Shown here in pieces: positions 7,598 to 16,266 of a DNA stretch of 64,000 nucleotides. The translations under genes and the position numbers were made by a program. The notes below the pieces were generated by a model. The model had not been told where the DNA came from and ran no database searches. It saw nothing but the letters and a program-made list of their open reading frames with translations. The first letter of the stretch is position 1; each line of letters starts with the position of its first letter. The stretch comes from Streptomyces sp. Tu6071 (GTDB lineage Bacteria > Actinomycetota > Actinomycetes > Streptomycetales > Streptomycetaceae), in NCBI RefSeq assembly GCF_000213055.1, contig NZ_CM001165.1, positions 4,362,945 to 4,426,944 of the forward strand, given 5' to 3'.

Positions 7598-9253
7598 TTG
7601 AGTACGGGACCCGGAGCAGACTCCGCCCCCGCACCTGACCACCACGACTCCACCGCCCGCCCCGCTCCCGGCTCCGCCGAGGACCCCGCCCGCCGCACGG
7701 CGGAGCGCCAGGCACTCGAAGCGGACGCCGCCCAGGAGGACCCGGACGAGATCCCGGTCCCCGCCGAAGAGCCCGCCACCGGGCGCCCCGACGCCCGTAC
7801 CGCGACCGACGCCCGTACGACCTCCGACGCCACCGCCGCGTCCGGGGCCGGTACCGCGTCCGACGCGCGCACTCCCACGCACCCCACGCTCGGAAAGCCT
7901 CCCACGAACGCGCACGCGCACGCCGCCACTCCCCAGTCCCCGGCCGATCCCGAGCCCCCGCGCCGCACGTCGATGTTCAGCTCGCTGCGCATCCGCAACT
8001 ACCGGCTCTTCTTCACCGGCCAGGTCGTCTCCAACATCGGCACCTGGATGCAGCGCATCGCCCAGGACTGGCTGGTCCTCAGCCTCACCGGCTCCTCGGC
8101 CGCCGTGGGCATCACGACCGCGCTCCAGTTCCTCCCGATGCTGCTCTTCGGCCTGTACGGCGGCGTGCTCGTCGACCGGCTGCCGAAGCGGCAGACGCTG
8201 CTCGTCACGCAGGCCGTCATGGGCCTCACCGGGCTCGCGCTCGCCGTGCTGACGCTCAGCGACAACGTCCAGGTCTGGCACGTCTACCTCACCGCCTTCG
8301 TCCTCGGCCTCGTCACGGTCGTCGACAACCCGGCCCGGCAGACCTTCGTCTCCGAGATGGTCGGCCCGGGGATGATGCGCAACGCGGTCTCGCTCAACGC
8401 CGCGAACTTCCAGTCCGCCCGCCTCGTGGGCCCCGCCGTCGGCGGCGCGCTCATCACCGCGGTCGGCAGCGGGTACGCCTTCCTCCTCAACGGCCTCTCC
8501 TTCATCGCGCCGATCGTCGGCCTGCTCCTCATGCGCTCGGGCGAGCTGCACGAGAGCCACCGCACCCCGCGCGGCAAGGGCCAGCTCCGCGAGGGACTGC
8601 ACTACGTCGCGAAGCGACCCGAGCTGATCTGGCCGATCGTCCTCGTCTTCTTCGTCGGCACCTTCGGCTTCAACTTCCCCGTCTGGCTCTCGGCCTTCGC
8701 CGACGACGTCTTCGACGCGGGCGCGGGCACGTACGCGGTCTTCAACATCCTCATGGCGGTCGGCTCGCTCGCCGGGGCGCTGCTCGCCGCGCGCCGCGCG
8801 CGCACCAGGCTGCGGCTCCTCGTCGGGGCCGCGATCGCCTTCGGTGTCCTGGAGATCGTCGCCTCCGCAGTGCCCTCGTACTGGGTCTTCGCCGCGCTGC
8901 TCGTGCCGATCGGCATGTGCGGCCTGACGTCCAACACGACCGCCAACCAGACCGTCCAGATGGCCGCCGAACCGGAGATGCGCGGCCGGGTGATGAGCCT
9001 CTACATGATGGTCTTCACCGGCGGTACGCCCGTGGGCGGGCCGCTCTTCGGCTGGCTCACGGACACCTACGGCGCCCGCGTCGGCTTCGCGACCGGTGGC
9101 GCGATCACGGCGCTCGCCGCCGTCGCGGTCGGCCTCGTCCTGGCCCGTATCGGCGGCCTGCGCATGGAGTTCGGCTGGAACCGCGGCCACCCGCGCCTGC
9201 GCTTCGTGCCCCGCGAGGGCGAGCGCGCGAAGGAGCTGGCGGCGGTGGCGTGA
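7598..9253 (+). CDS. MFS transporter (drug/metabolite efflux type) with long disordered N-terminus
   Basis: A 551-residue major facilitator of the enterobactin-exporter/MFS_3 type. Residues 1-125 are Ala/Pro/Thr/Asp-rich and unlikely to fold; the usual family start corresponds to Met126 (MFSSLRIRNYRLFFTGQVVS). Motif-A-like GGVLVDRLPKRQ lies near residue 190, and 12 membrane segments follow to about 525. The TTG start at 7598 is chosen because AAGGAAGG ends 9 bases upstream; an ATG start at 7973 would give a conventional protein but lacks such a site. It likely exports a toxic or secondary metabolite under control of the upstream MarR. Confidence 0.85.
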   Translation: MSTGPGADSAPAPDHHDSTARPAPGSAEDPARRTAERQALEADAAQEDPDEIPVPAEEPATGRPDARTATDARTTSDATAASGAGTASDARTPTHPTLGKPPTNAHAHAATPQSPADPEPPRRTSMFSSLRIRNYRLFFTGQVVSNIGTWMQRIAQDWLVLSLTGSSAAVGITTALQFLPMLLFGLYGGVLVDRLPKRQTLLVTQAVMGLTGLALAVLTLSDNVQVWHVYLTAFVLGLVTVVDNPARQTFVSEMVGPGMMRNAVSLNAANFQSARLVGPAVGGALITAVGSGYAFLLNGLSFIAPIVGLLLMRSGELHESHRTPRGKGQLREGLHYVAKRPELIWPIVLVFFVGTFGFNFPVWLSAFADDVFDAGAGTYAVFNILMAVGSLAGALLAARRARTRLRLLVGAAIAFGVLEIVASAVPSYWVFAALLVPIGMCGLTSNTTANQTVQMAAEPEMRGRVMSLYMMVFTGGTPVGGPLFGWLTDTYGARVGFATGGAITALAAVAVGLVLARIGGLRMEFGWNRGHPRLRFVPREGERAKELAAVA

Positions 9254-9372
9254 GGACGGCCCGGCCGGTGGACGGCGGTGGCGTGCTCCTGCTCCGCGCC
9301 GCCGTATGTGTACGGCCGTACGGATCGTCCTGACCTTCCCGGCCTTCCTGGACGACCGCACAGACACGGATG

Positions 9373-9424
9373 AACGCCCGTATGGATCTGTACAGACGTA
9401 TGTACAGATCCATACGGGCGTTTT
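9373..9424. terminator. Very strong bidirectional terminator (22-bp perfect stem)
   Basis: Arms 9373-9394 and 9401-9422 are fully complementary around a 6-base loop, followed by TT, giving a four-T run. It sits between the convergent MFS and GAPDH genes. The stem is AT-richer than its surroundings. Confidence 0.88.
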
Positions 9425-9454
9425 AGACGGCCGTACTGGCCCTCGGCCGCGCCC

Positions 9455-10450
9455 TCAGCCGGCCAGCAGCCCCAGCGTGTCCACGACGCGGTTCGAGAAG
9501 CCCCACTCGTTGTCGTACCAGGCCACGACCTTGACGTGCTTGCCGTCGACGCGGGTGAGGGCGGCGTCGAAGACCGAGGAGGCGGGGTCGCCGACGATGT
9601 CGGCGGAGACGAGCGGGTCATCGGAGTACTCAAGGACGCCCGCGAGCCGTCCGGCGGCGGCCTCGCGGTACGCGGCGAGTACCTCGTCGCGGGTCACCTC
9701 GCGCGCCACGGTCGTGTTCAGCTCGACGATCGAGCCGACCGGGACGGGCACGCGGATCGAGTCGCCCGAGAGCTTGCCGTCCAGCTCCGGGAGCACGAGG
9801 CCGATGGCCTTCGCCGCCCCGGTCGTGGTCGGCACGATGTTGACGGCGGCGGCGCGGGCGCGGCGGGGGTCGCGGTGCGGGCCGTCCTGGAGGTTCTGCT
9901 CCTGCGTGTAGGCGTGCACGGTCGTCATGAAGCCGTGCTCGATGCCCGCGAGTCCGTGCAGGACGGAGGCGAGCGGGGCGAGGGCGTTCGTCGTGCAGGA
10001 GGCGTTCGAGACGATGTGGTGGTTCTCGGAGTCGTACGCCTCGGTGTTGACGCCGTACGCGAGCGTCACGTCCGCTCCGGCGGACGGCGCGCCCACGAGC
10101 ACCTTGCGCGCCCCCGCGTCGAGGTGGGCGCGCGCGGCGTCGGCGGAGGTGAACCGACCGGTCGCCTCCAGGACGAGTTCCACGCCGAGCTCCCCCCACG
10201 GCAGCCGGGCGGGCTCGCGCTCGGCGAGCACCTTGATCCGGCGCCCGTCCACGACGAGGGTGTCCCCGTCGACGCTCACGGGCCGCCCGAAACGCCCCGC
10301 CGTCGTGTCGTACCGCAGCAGCCGCCCGAGTGTCTCGGGGCCGCCGAGGTCGTTGATCGCGACGACCTCCAGCTTGCTGTCGCGCTCGACGAGGGCGCGG
10401 AGGACGTTGCGGCCGATGCGGCCGAATCCGTTGATGGCGATACGGGTCAT
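9455..10450 (-). CDS. gap: Type I glyceraldehyde-3-phosphate dehydrogenase
   Basis: A 331-residue GAPDH. The Rossmann motif GFGRIGRN starts at residue 8, Asp34 in the INDLGG loop predicts NAD rather than NADP use, the catalytic Cys152 is in SNASCTTN, and His179 is its partner. It oxidises glyceraldehyde-3-phosphate with phosphate to 1,3-bisphosphoglycerate. It stands apart from any pgk/tpi cluster, so it is probably a secondary paralogue rather than the main glycolytic copy. AGGAAGG precedes ATG 10450. A GlxA-type regulator lies upstream on the same strand, 216 bp away. Confidence 0.95.
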   Translation of the reverse strand: MTRIAINGFGRIGRNVLRALVERDSKLEVVAINDLGGPETLGRLLRYDTTAGRFGRPVSVDGDTLVVDGRRIKVLAEREPARLPWGELGVELVLEATGRFTSADAARAHLDAGARKVLVGAPSAGADVTLAYGVNTEAYDSENHHIVSNASCTTNALAPLASVLHGLAGIEHGFMTTVHAYTQEQNLQDGPHRDPRRARAAAVNIVPTTTGAAKAIGLVLPELDGKLSGDSIRVPVPVGSIVELNTTVAREVTRDEVLAAYREAAAGRLAGVLEYSDDPLVSADIVGDPASSVFDAALTRVDGKHVKVVAWYDNEWGFSNRVVDTLGLLAG

Positions 10451-10666
10451 GGTGGGGGCCCTTCCTGGCGTGGTGCGCTGCGGCTCTTGCCTTCACCACC
10501 AGACTCGCGCCGCACGCCGGACGGTGGCCGAGGCGGAAGCGCCAGGGTCCGCAAGGATCACGCCAGGCGGCTCGGGACGCCGGGGGCGCGGGGCTCCGCG
10601 CGGGGAGGACCGGCGCGGGTGGCTTGGCACGGGGGTCCGGCAGGAGGGCTTGGCGCGCGGGGCGAT

Positions 10667-11740
10667 TCAGCCGCGCGGTTCGCCGTGTTCGCCCGGTCCG
10701 CCGTGTCCGCCCGGTCCGCCGTGTCCGGCCTGTTCGCTGAGCCCGCCGTGTCCGGCCTGTTCGCCGTGTTCGCCTCGTTCCCCTCGTGAGAACGTGCGCC
10801 GGTACTCGCTCGGACTCGTGCCGAGGACCCGCTGGAAGTGCAGGCGCAGATTCGCGCCCGTGCCGAGCCCGACCTCGACGGCGATCTGTTCGACGCCCCG
10901 CTCCGAGCGCTCCAGGAGTTCGCGCGCCGCGTCGATCCGCGCGCGCGTCACCCACTCCATGGGCGTGTATCCGGTGTCGTCGGCGAAGCGGCGCGAGAAG
11001 GTGCGGGCCGAGACGGCGGCGTGCCGCGCGAGGACGTCGAGGCCCAGCGGTTCGCCGAGGTGGCGCAGGGCCCACTCGCGGGTCGCGGCGAAGCGTTCGC
11101 CGAGCGGTTCGGGGACGGCGCGCGGCACGTACTGCGCCTGCCCGCCGCTGCGGTACGGCGCCGCGACGAGGCGGCGCGCGGTGTGGTGCGAGGCGGCGAC
11201 GCCGAGATCCCGGCGCAGGATGTGCAGGCACAGGTCGATGCCGGAGGCGGCGCCCGCCGACGTGAGCACGGTGCCCTCGTCGACGAAGAGGACGTTCTCG
11301 TCGACGCGCACGCCCGGGTGGCGTTCGGCGAGGGCGCGCGTGTAGTGCCAGTGCGTCGTGGCGCGGCGCCCTTCGAGCAGGCCGGTCGCGGCGAGCGCGA
11401 AGGCGCCCGTGGAGATCGCGGCGAGCCGGGCGCCGCGCGCGTGCGCGGCGCGCAAGGCGTCGACGACCTCGGCGGGCGGGTCCTCGCGGTCGGGATAGCG
11501 GTAGCCGGGCAGGAAGACGGTCTCGGCCCACTCCAGCGCCTCAAGGCCGTGCGCGACGCCGTAGGAAAGTCCGTCCCCGCCGGTCACGAGCCCGGGCGCG
11601 GCACCGCACACGCGTACCTCGTAGGGCATGCTCGCGCGGGTCGAGAAGACCTGCGCGGGGATGCCGACGTCGAGCGGCTTGGCGCCTTCGAGCACGAGGA
11701 CGGCGACGCGGCGGAGACGGCGGGTACGACGGTCGGTCAC
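10667..11740 (-). CDS. GlxA family transcriptional regulator (DJ-1/PfpI + AraC)
   Basis: A 357-residue regulator. Residues about 10-185 form a DJ-1/PfpI-like domain in which the usual nucleophile elbow reads ISTGAF, so the cysteine is absent and ligand sensing rather than hydrolysis is expected. Residues about 225-322 are a double helix-turn-helix AraC domain (LARHAAVSARTFSRRF and an ending GTSPSEYRRTF). An unusual 35-residue tail is built of Gly/His/Glu/Pro repeats with several HGG units, from a repetitive DNA stretch at about 10672-10780. The start is GTG 11740. It could control the downstream gap gene, but a 216-bp spacer separates them. Confidence 0.88.
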   Translation of the reverse strand: MTDRRTRRLRRVAVLVLEGAKPLDVGIPAQVFSTRASMPYEVRVCGAAPGLVTGGDGLSYGVAHGLEALEWAETVFLPGYRYPDREDPPAEVVDALRAAHARGARLAAISTGAFALAATGLLEGRRATTHWHYTRALAERHPGVRVDENVLFVDEGTVLTSAGAASGIDLCLHILRRDLGVAASHHTARRLVAAPYRSGGQAQYVPRAVPEPLGERFAATREWALRHLGEPLGLDVLARHAAVSARTFSRRFADDTGYTPMEWVTRARIDAARELLERSERGVEQIAVEVGLGTGANLRLHFQRVLGTSPSEYRRTFSRGERGEHGEQAGHGGLSEQAGHGGPGGHGGPGEHGEPRG

Positions 11741-12029
11741 GCGGACCAGGCTACGGAAGCGACCTCCGGGACGGGGGACGGCTTACGGGCGGTGGGACGG
11801 CTTACGGGGGGCGGCCGGCGCGGACCACGGTGCGGGCGGGAGCGGGAGCGGGAGCGGGGCCGGGCGCGGGCCGCTGCGCGCGCGGGCGTGGCCGAGTCGG
11901 CCCCGTGCTCGCGGTCGGCGGGGCCGGGCGCGGGCCGGTGTTGGCGCTGAGGCGGGTCGGGCACGGCTCTGTTGTCACCCCGTCTGTCACCCCCTCCCGA
12001 TCCGGCTCCGTAACGGGACGGGTGGTGGC
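11741..12029. other. Gene-free stretch between regulator and GNAT gene
   Basis: No credible ORF. It holds a short direct repeat (GGACGGCTTACGGG-type, about 11775-11812) and G-rich low-complexity sequence with repeated CGGGAG/CGGGGC units. The GlxA promoter must lie at its left end. Confidence 0.5.
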
Positions 12030-12566
12030 TCAGGCGCGCCCGGCGTCGTCGGGGCGGATCGCGAGGACCTGGCCCGGCCAGCCGTTCTGGTCGAAGCGCT
12101 CCGTACGGCGGAATCCGCACGACACGTAGTAGTCGACGAGGCGTCCGTCGTCGCCCGCGTAGCAGTCGACGCGGAGCAGTCCGACGCCCGCGCGCCGTGC
12201 CTCGGCGACGGCGTGGGCCACGAGCGCGGCGCCGATGCCGTGCCCGGCGAGGCGCCGGTCGCTCACGAGGAAGTGCAGGTAGCGCTCCGGTTCGGGCGCG
12301 GGGTCGAGGTACGGGCCCGGACCGTCCGTCAGCGTCATCGAGCCGACGATGCTCCCGTCCAGCTCCGCGACCCAGGGCTCGCCCTTCGCGAAGTACCCCT
12401 CGACCTGCTCGACGGTGCGCGGGCGGTCGGTGAAGTGCCTGGTGCCCCACTGCCCCGGCCGTCCCTGCGCGGTCAGCCAGTCCACCGCCCCGTCCAGGAG
12501 CGCGAGGACGGCAGGGAGATCGCTTGCCTTGCCGGGTCTGAGCGTCAGCGCTCGGGAGGTGTCCAT
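12030..12566 (-). CDS. GNAT family N-acetyltransferase
   Basis: A 178-residue acetyltransferase using acetyl-CoA; the acceptor is unknown. The beta-4 strand YLHFLVSDRR is followed by the acetyl-CoA pyrophosphate loop AGHGIGAAL near residue 110, then VDCYAGDDGRLVDYYVSCGFRRTERF, a typical GNAT C-terminus. ATG 12566 starts the folded domain; an in-frame extension to 12614 adds Arg/Pro-rich residues only. It has no operon partner. Confidence 0.88.
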   Translation of the reverse strand: MDTSRALTLRPGKASDLPAVLALLDGAVDWLTAQGRPGQWGTRHFTDRPRTVEQVEGYFAKGEPWVAELDGSIVGSMTLTDGPGPYLDPAPEPERYLHFLVSDRRLAGHGIGAALVAHAVAEARRAGVGLLRVDCYAGDDGRLVDYYVSCGFRRTERFDQNGWPGQVLAIRPDDAGRA

Positions 12567-12694
12567 GCCCGCGAGGTTAGGGGAGCGGGGCGCCGGACGC
12601 GGGCCGCGCGCCAAGACTGTGAATCACGAGACTTTTCCCGCCCGCCGAGGCCCGTCCCCGGACCGCTTGTCGCATCATCGGCTTGCCTGCCCGG

Positions 12695-12703
12695 TTGTCC
12701 ACA
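12695..12703 (+). promoter_or_regulatory. Isolated DnaA-box match TTGTCCACA
   Basis: A perfect match to the streptomycete DnaA box lies in the 183-bp gap between divergent GNAT and 2H phosphodiesterase genes. A single box away from oriC may be incidental or may tie expression to DnaA. Confidence 0.35.
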
Positions 12704-12749
12704 GGCGTGCGGGCACTCCGCCGGGGCCTGTGGAATCGTTCGCGGCACG

Positions 12750-13316
12750 ATGAGACTCTTCGCCGCGCTCCTGCCCCCGCCCGAGGCCTTGGACGAACTC
12801 GCCGCCGCCGTCCGCCCGCTGCGCCGCCTGCCGGGCGCGGACGACGCGCGGTGGACCCGCCCCGAGGGCCGGCACGTGACCCTGGCGTTCTACGGAGATG
12901 CCGAACAGGAGCCGCTGGCACAGGGTTTGACCGCCCTGGCCGCCGCCCACGCGCCCCTGCGCCTGTCCCTCGCCGGAGGGAGCGGCTTCCGCGGCGGCAC
13001 GCTGTGGACGGGGGTACGGGGCGACCTCACCGCCCTGCACGCGCTCGCCGGGGCCGCGCGGGCCCTGGGCGGTGCGGCGGAGCACGCCTACCGGCCGCAC
13101 CTGTCGCTGGCGAGGGTCTCGCGGAGGATGTCCCCCCGCGTGTACGAAGAACTGCTCACTTCGTACGAAGACCTGCTGGGAGCGTTCTCCGGCCGGACCT
13201 GGACGGCCGACCGCGTGCGTCTCCTGCGGAGCGTGCCGGGCGGGCACGGGATCGCGAACCAGTACGTGACGGAGGCGACGTACCCCTTGGCAGGACCCGC
13301 CGGGCGGGACGGCTAG
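12750..13316 (+). CDS. thpR: RNA 2',3'-cyclic phosphodiesterase (2H family, ThpR/LigT)
   Basis: A 188-residue 2H phosphoesterase. Both catalytic HxT/S motifs are present at the expected spacing: His42-Val-Thr44 (RHVTLAFYGD) and His117-Leu-Ser119 (RPHLSLAR). Family members open 2',3'-cyclic phosphates to 2'-phosphates and can ligate tRNA halves in vitro. ATG 12750 opens the conserved MRLFAALLPP beginning. The gene is divergent from the GNAT gene and is followed within 10 bp by a 29-codon membrane peptide ORF. Confidence 0.9.
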   Translation: MRLFAALLPPPEALDELAAAVRPLRRLPGADDARWTRPEGRHVTLAFYGDAEQEPLAQGLTALAAAHAPLRLSLAGGSGFRGGTLWTGVRGDLTALHALAGAARALGGAAEHAYRPHLSLARVSRRMSPRVYEELLTSYEDLLGAFSGRTWTADRVRLLRSVPGGHGIANQYVTEATYPLAGPAGRDG

Positions 13317-13325
13317 GCTCGAAGT

Positions 13326-13415
13326 GTGGACCCGAAGACCCGGAACCGGATCATGGCCGGTGTGCTCGTAATGATGTTCGTCGTCGTGGCGGTGGCGGCG
13401 GCCGTGGGCCAGTAG
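13326..13415 (+). CDS. 29-residue single-pass membrane peptide
   Basis: The GTG at 13326 opens a 29-residue peptide, MDPKTRNRIM followed by a hydrophobic helix of about 16 residues (VLVMMFVVVAVAAAV) and GQ. There is no Shine-Dalgarno site, but TAGGCT at 13314-13319, six bases before the GTG, looks like a -10 element, so a leaderless transcript is plausible. The positively charged N-terminus suggests an N-in orientation. G/C at third codon positions fits coding. It sits between thpR and a convergent aldo/keto reductase. I have an impression of similar peptides in other streptomycetes but cannot verify it. Function is unknown. Confidence 0.6.
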   Translation: MDPKTRNRIMAGVLVMMFVVVAVAAAVGQ

Positions 13416-13461
13416 CCCCGTACCGCCGCCACCACGCGCGCCTTCTGCCGAAGGCCCGCCG

Positions 13462-14457
13462 TCACCAGGCGAACGCCTCCGGGGAGGGCCCGGGGCCGGG
13501 GAAGATCTCGTCGAGGCCGTTCAGGACCTCTTCCGAGAGCTCGACGTCCACGGCGCGCAGCGCCGAGTCGAGCTGTTCCTGCGTGCGCGGCCCGACGATC
13601 GGTCCCGTCACGCCGGGGCGGGTGAGGAGCCACGCGAGGGCGGTGTCACCGGGCAGCAGCCCGTGCTTGTCGACCAGCGTCTCGTACCGCTCGATCTGGT
13701 CCCGCACGGCCGAGTTCTTGAGCGCGTCGGCGCTGCGACCGCTCGCGCTGCGGCCGTTCGCCGTGCCCTCGCGCTCGCGCTTGAGCGCGCCACCGAGCAG
13801 CCCGCCGTGCAGCGGCGACCAGGGGATGACCCCGAGCCCGTACTCGCGCGCGGCCGGGATGACCTCCATCTCGGCGCGGCGCTCGGCCAGGTTGTACAGG
13901 CACTGCTCGCTCACGAGGCCGACCATGCCGCGCCGCGACGCCAGCTCGTTGGCCTGGGCGATCTTGTAGCCGGGGAAGTTCGAGGAACCGGCGTAGAGGA
14001 TCTTGCCCTGCTGGATCAGGACGTCGATCGCCTGCCAGATCTCCTCGAAGGGAGTGTTCCGGTCCACGTGGTGGAACTGGTACAGGTCGATGTGGTCGGT
14101 TTGGAGCCGCTTGAGGCTCGCGTCGACCGCGCGGCGGATATTGGCGGCGGAGAGCTTGTGGTGGTTGGGCCACGGGTCACCGGCACCCATGTAGCCGTTC
14201 ACCTTCGTGGCGAGCACGACCTTCTCGCGCCGGCCGCCGCCCTGCGCGAACCAGGTTCCGAGGATCTCCTCGGTCCGGCCCTTGTTCTCGCCCCAGCCGT
14301 AGACATTGGCCGTGTCGAAGAAGTTGACTCCCGCGTCGAGCGCGGCATCCATGATGGCGTGACTGTCGGCCTCGTTGGTCTGCGGCCCGAAGTTCATCGT
14401 CCCCAGGACGAGCCTGCTGACCTCAAGTCCCGTACGTCCGAGTTGCGTGTACCTCAT
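13462..14457 (-). CDS. Aldo/keto reductase
   Basis: A 331-residue NADPH-dependent TIM-barrel oxidoreductase. The catalytic tetrad is visible: Asp48 and Tyr53 in FFDTANVYGWGENKG, Lys85 in VVLATKV, and His in LYQFHHVD near 129. The NADPH-binding C-terminal part contains GPIVGPRTQEQLDSAL. The WGENKG extension after Tyr53 is typical of the potassium-channel-beta/YghZ-like group. The substrate is unknown, probably small aldehydes or ketones. A Ser/Gly/Arg insertion (about residues 238-252, from short repeats) precedes the C-terminal helices. Monocistronic. Confidence 0.92.
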   Translation of the reverse strand: MRYTQLGRTGLEVSRLVLGTMNFGPQTNEADSHAIMDAALDAGVNFFDTANVYGWGENKGRTEEILGTWFAQGGGRREKVVLATKVNGYMGAGDPWPNHHKLSAANIRRAVDASLKRLQTDHIDLYQFHHVDRNTPFEEIWQAIDVLIQQGKILYAGSSNFPGYKIAQANELASRRGMVGLVSEQCLYNLAERRAEMEVIPAAREYGLGVIPWSPLHGGLLGGALKREREGTANGRSASGRSADALKNSAVRDQIERYETLVDKHGLLPGDTALAWLLTRPGVTGPIVGPRTQEQLDSALRAVDVELSEEVLNGLDEIFPGPGPSPEAFAW

Positions 14458-14677
14458 GCCAACCAGCCAACGCCTTGGAGTGGACTCCAGGCAAGTGGGG
14501 GGAGGGGACGGGGTGGAGGACGGTCAGGGAGGGCGCGGCGGGGTGGGGAACGGTGGAGTGGGGGGGGCGGTGAGTGTGGGGGAGCGGTGGGGGTGGGGGC
14601 GGTGAGTGTGGGGGAGGGCGAAGCGTCGCGGCGTCCCCGGCCTCTATCCGCCGCCCGCGTCCGGCCCCGCCTCCTGC
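14458..14677. repeat. G-rich intergenic repeats
   Basis: No ORF is supported. A unit GGCGGTGAGTGTGGGGGAG occurs twice (about 14567-14585 and 14599-14617) within a strand-biased G/T stretch that may form G-quadruplex structures. Confidence 0.5.
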
Positions 14678-15286
14678 TCAAGGCTGCTCCGGGAAGTCCT
14701 TCGTCGTCAGTACGAGCGCGGCCGGTGTCTTGCTCAGGTCCAGGTCGAGGCCGAACTCCACGATCGTCTCGGCTCGGTACTCGCCGTCACGCGGCTCCGT
14801 GTAGACGTGGCAGCGGCGCTGGTACGGGTCGGCGACGAGGTAGACGGGCACCTCGGCGGTCGCGTACGCCGCCTTCTTGGGGCCGTAGTCGTTCTGCCCC
14901 GTGCCGCGCGAGATGACTTCGGCGACGAACTCGACGTCCTGGTGGTGCCAGCGGCCGTTCTCCGTCTCGGCACCTTCCTTCATGGCGGCGATGTCGCAAG
15001 CGAAGCCATTGAGATGACCGGGGAAGTCGATCCGAACGTCCGAGGCGATACGTGACGGCGGGTAGTGGGCCGTCAGCTGCATCACGAGCTTGAGGATGAT
15101 CTCCCAATGCGTCTGGCGCTGCGGTGACATGAAGATGTACCCCTCGACGATCTCTACCCGGAATCCGTCAGGGGTGGCGCGCTCCACGCACTCGAAAAGT
15201 CCGTCGAGGTCACTGGTGTGATCGTCAGCGTGTTCGCCGTCGTGGTCTGCCATCGTGATCCTGTCCTCGGTGTGTACGAGGGTCAT
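14678..15286 (-). CDS. Uma2 family (PD-(D/E)XK fold) endonuclease-like protein
   Basis: A 202-residue Uma2/DUF820 protein. Family features are RVEIVEGYIFMSPQ near 45, the acidic pair in FACDIAAMKEG near 95 with EFVAEVIS near 119, and a later DYGPKKAAYATAEVPVYLVADP segment. The family has a restriction-endonuclease-like fold and is highly expanded in Streptomyces and cyanobacteria, often as solitary genes; its biological substrate is not established. ATG 15286 is supported by GGAGGAG 8 bases upstream. A second ATG 11 codons in is less likely. No toxin partner or transposase is nearby. Confidence 0.9.
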   Translation of the reverse strand: MTLVHTEDRITMADHDGEHADDHTSDLDGLFECVERATPDGFRVEIVEGYIFMSPQRQTHWEIILKLVMQLTAHYPPSRIASDVRIDFPGHLNGFACDIAAMKEGAETENGRWHHQDVEFVAEVISRGTGQNDYGPKKAAYATAEVPVYLVADPYQRRCHVYTEPRDGEYRAETIVEFGLDLDLSKTPAALVLTTKDFPEQP

Positions 15287-15502
15287 CGTGGCGCTCCTCC
15301 CCGGCGGAGCGCTGGAGACCCCGCCGTGTCACCCAACGGTAGGAGGAGCGGGCCCGACATGGTACGGGAACGGGCGTGCGGGGGCGTGGGGGGCGCGCCG
15401 GGGTGAGGTCGCGGGGCAGGGGGCGCGGTGCCGGGCGCGTACGGGAGTGGCGGGGGCGCACGGCTGAGGGTGGAGCGTACGCGGCGGGCTAGCGTTTCTC
15501 GT

Positions 15503-16069
15503 ATGAGTGACAACGTGCCTCCGAACCCGAGCCCCCAAGGGCCCCTCGCCGCCCCGCCCGCCGAGCCCTCGCGGTCGCTCACCGATCCCGCCGCGCTGCT
15601 TCCCGCCTATCTCGACTACTACCGCGCCACCGTGCTCGCCAAGCTCGACGGCCTCTCGGAGGCGGAGTTGCGCGGGAGCAGGCTGCCCTCCGGGTGGTCG
15701 CCGCTCGAACTGCTCAAGCACCTCGCGTACGTCGAACGGCGCTGGCTGCGCTGGGGTTTCCTCGGCGAGGAGATGGACGAGCCCACGGCGTGGGGCGACA
15801 ACGACCCGGAGTCGGGCCGCTGGTGTGTGCGCGAGGACGAGTCCCCGGCGCGGATCCGGGAGCTCTTCGCGCGGGAGTGCGCGCACTCGCGGCGGATCGT
15901 CGCGGCGGCGGGACTCCAGGACCGCGCGGCGAGCACGGGCCGTTTCCCGCCCCCGGCCGAGCCGCCCGCGCTGTCGTGGATTCTCTTCCACGTACTCCAG
16001 GAGTACGCGCGGCACGCGGGACACCTGGATGTCGTCAGGGAGTTGACGGACGGGCGCGTGGGGGAGTGA
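15503..16069 (+). CDS. DinB/DUF664 family protein (mycothiol-transferase fold)
   Basis: A 188-residue four-helix-bundle protein of the DinB_2/DUF664 group. The metal-binding histidines are visible in LLKHLAYVERRW near residue 75 and in QEYARHAGHLDVVRE near 175, the classic three-His triad. Actinobacterial relatives are bacillithiol or mycothiol S-transferases, some acting on antibiotics. ATG 15503 begins a Pro-rich leader before the bundle. The gene is convergent with the next ORF and has no operon partner. Confidence 0.9.
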   Translation: MSDNVPPNPSPQGPLAAPPAEPSRSLTDPAALLPAYLDYYRATVLAKLDGLSEAELRGSRLPSGWSPLELLKHLAYVERRWLRWGFLGEEMDEPTAWGDNDPESGRWCVREDESPARIRELFARECAHSRRIVAAAGLQDRAASTGRFPPPAEPPALSWILFHVLQEYARHAGHLDVVRELTDGRVGE

Positions 16070-16266
16070 GGGGGCGCCGCGTCGGCCGGGGGTGCGGCTG
16101 AAGGGCGCTGCCTCCCGGCCGACGGCCGCTGCCCCATGAGTGCGCACGGCATCGTGCCGGTCGCTGCCGTCGCCCCTCCTGGCGCCGTGCCACCGCCCTT
16201 CCCGCGTGGTGTCGCTGCCCCTACCTGCCCGGCGTGCCGCCGCCTCCTGCCCGCTCCGCACGCCGT

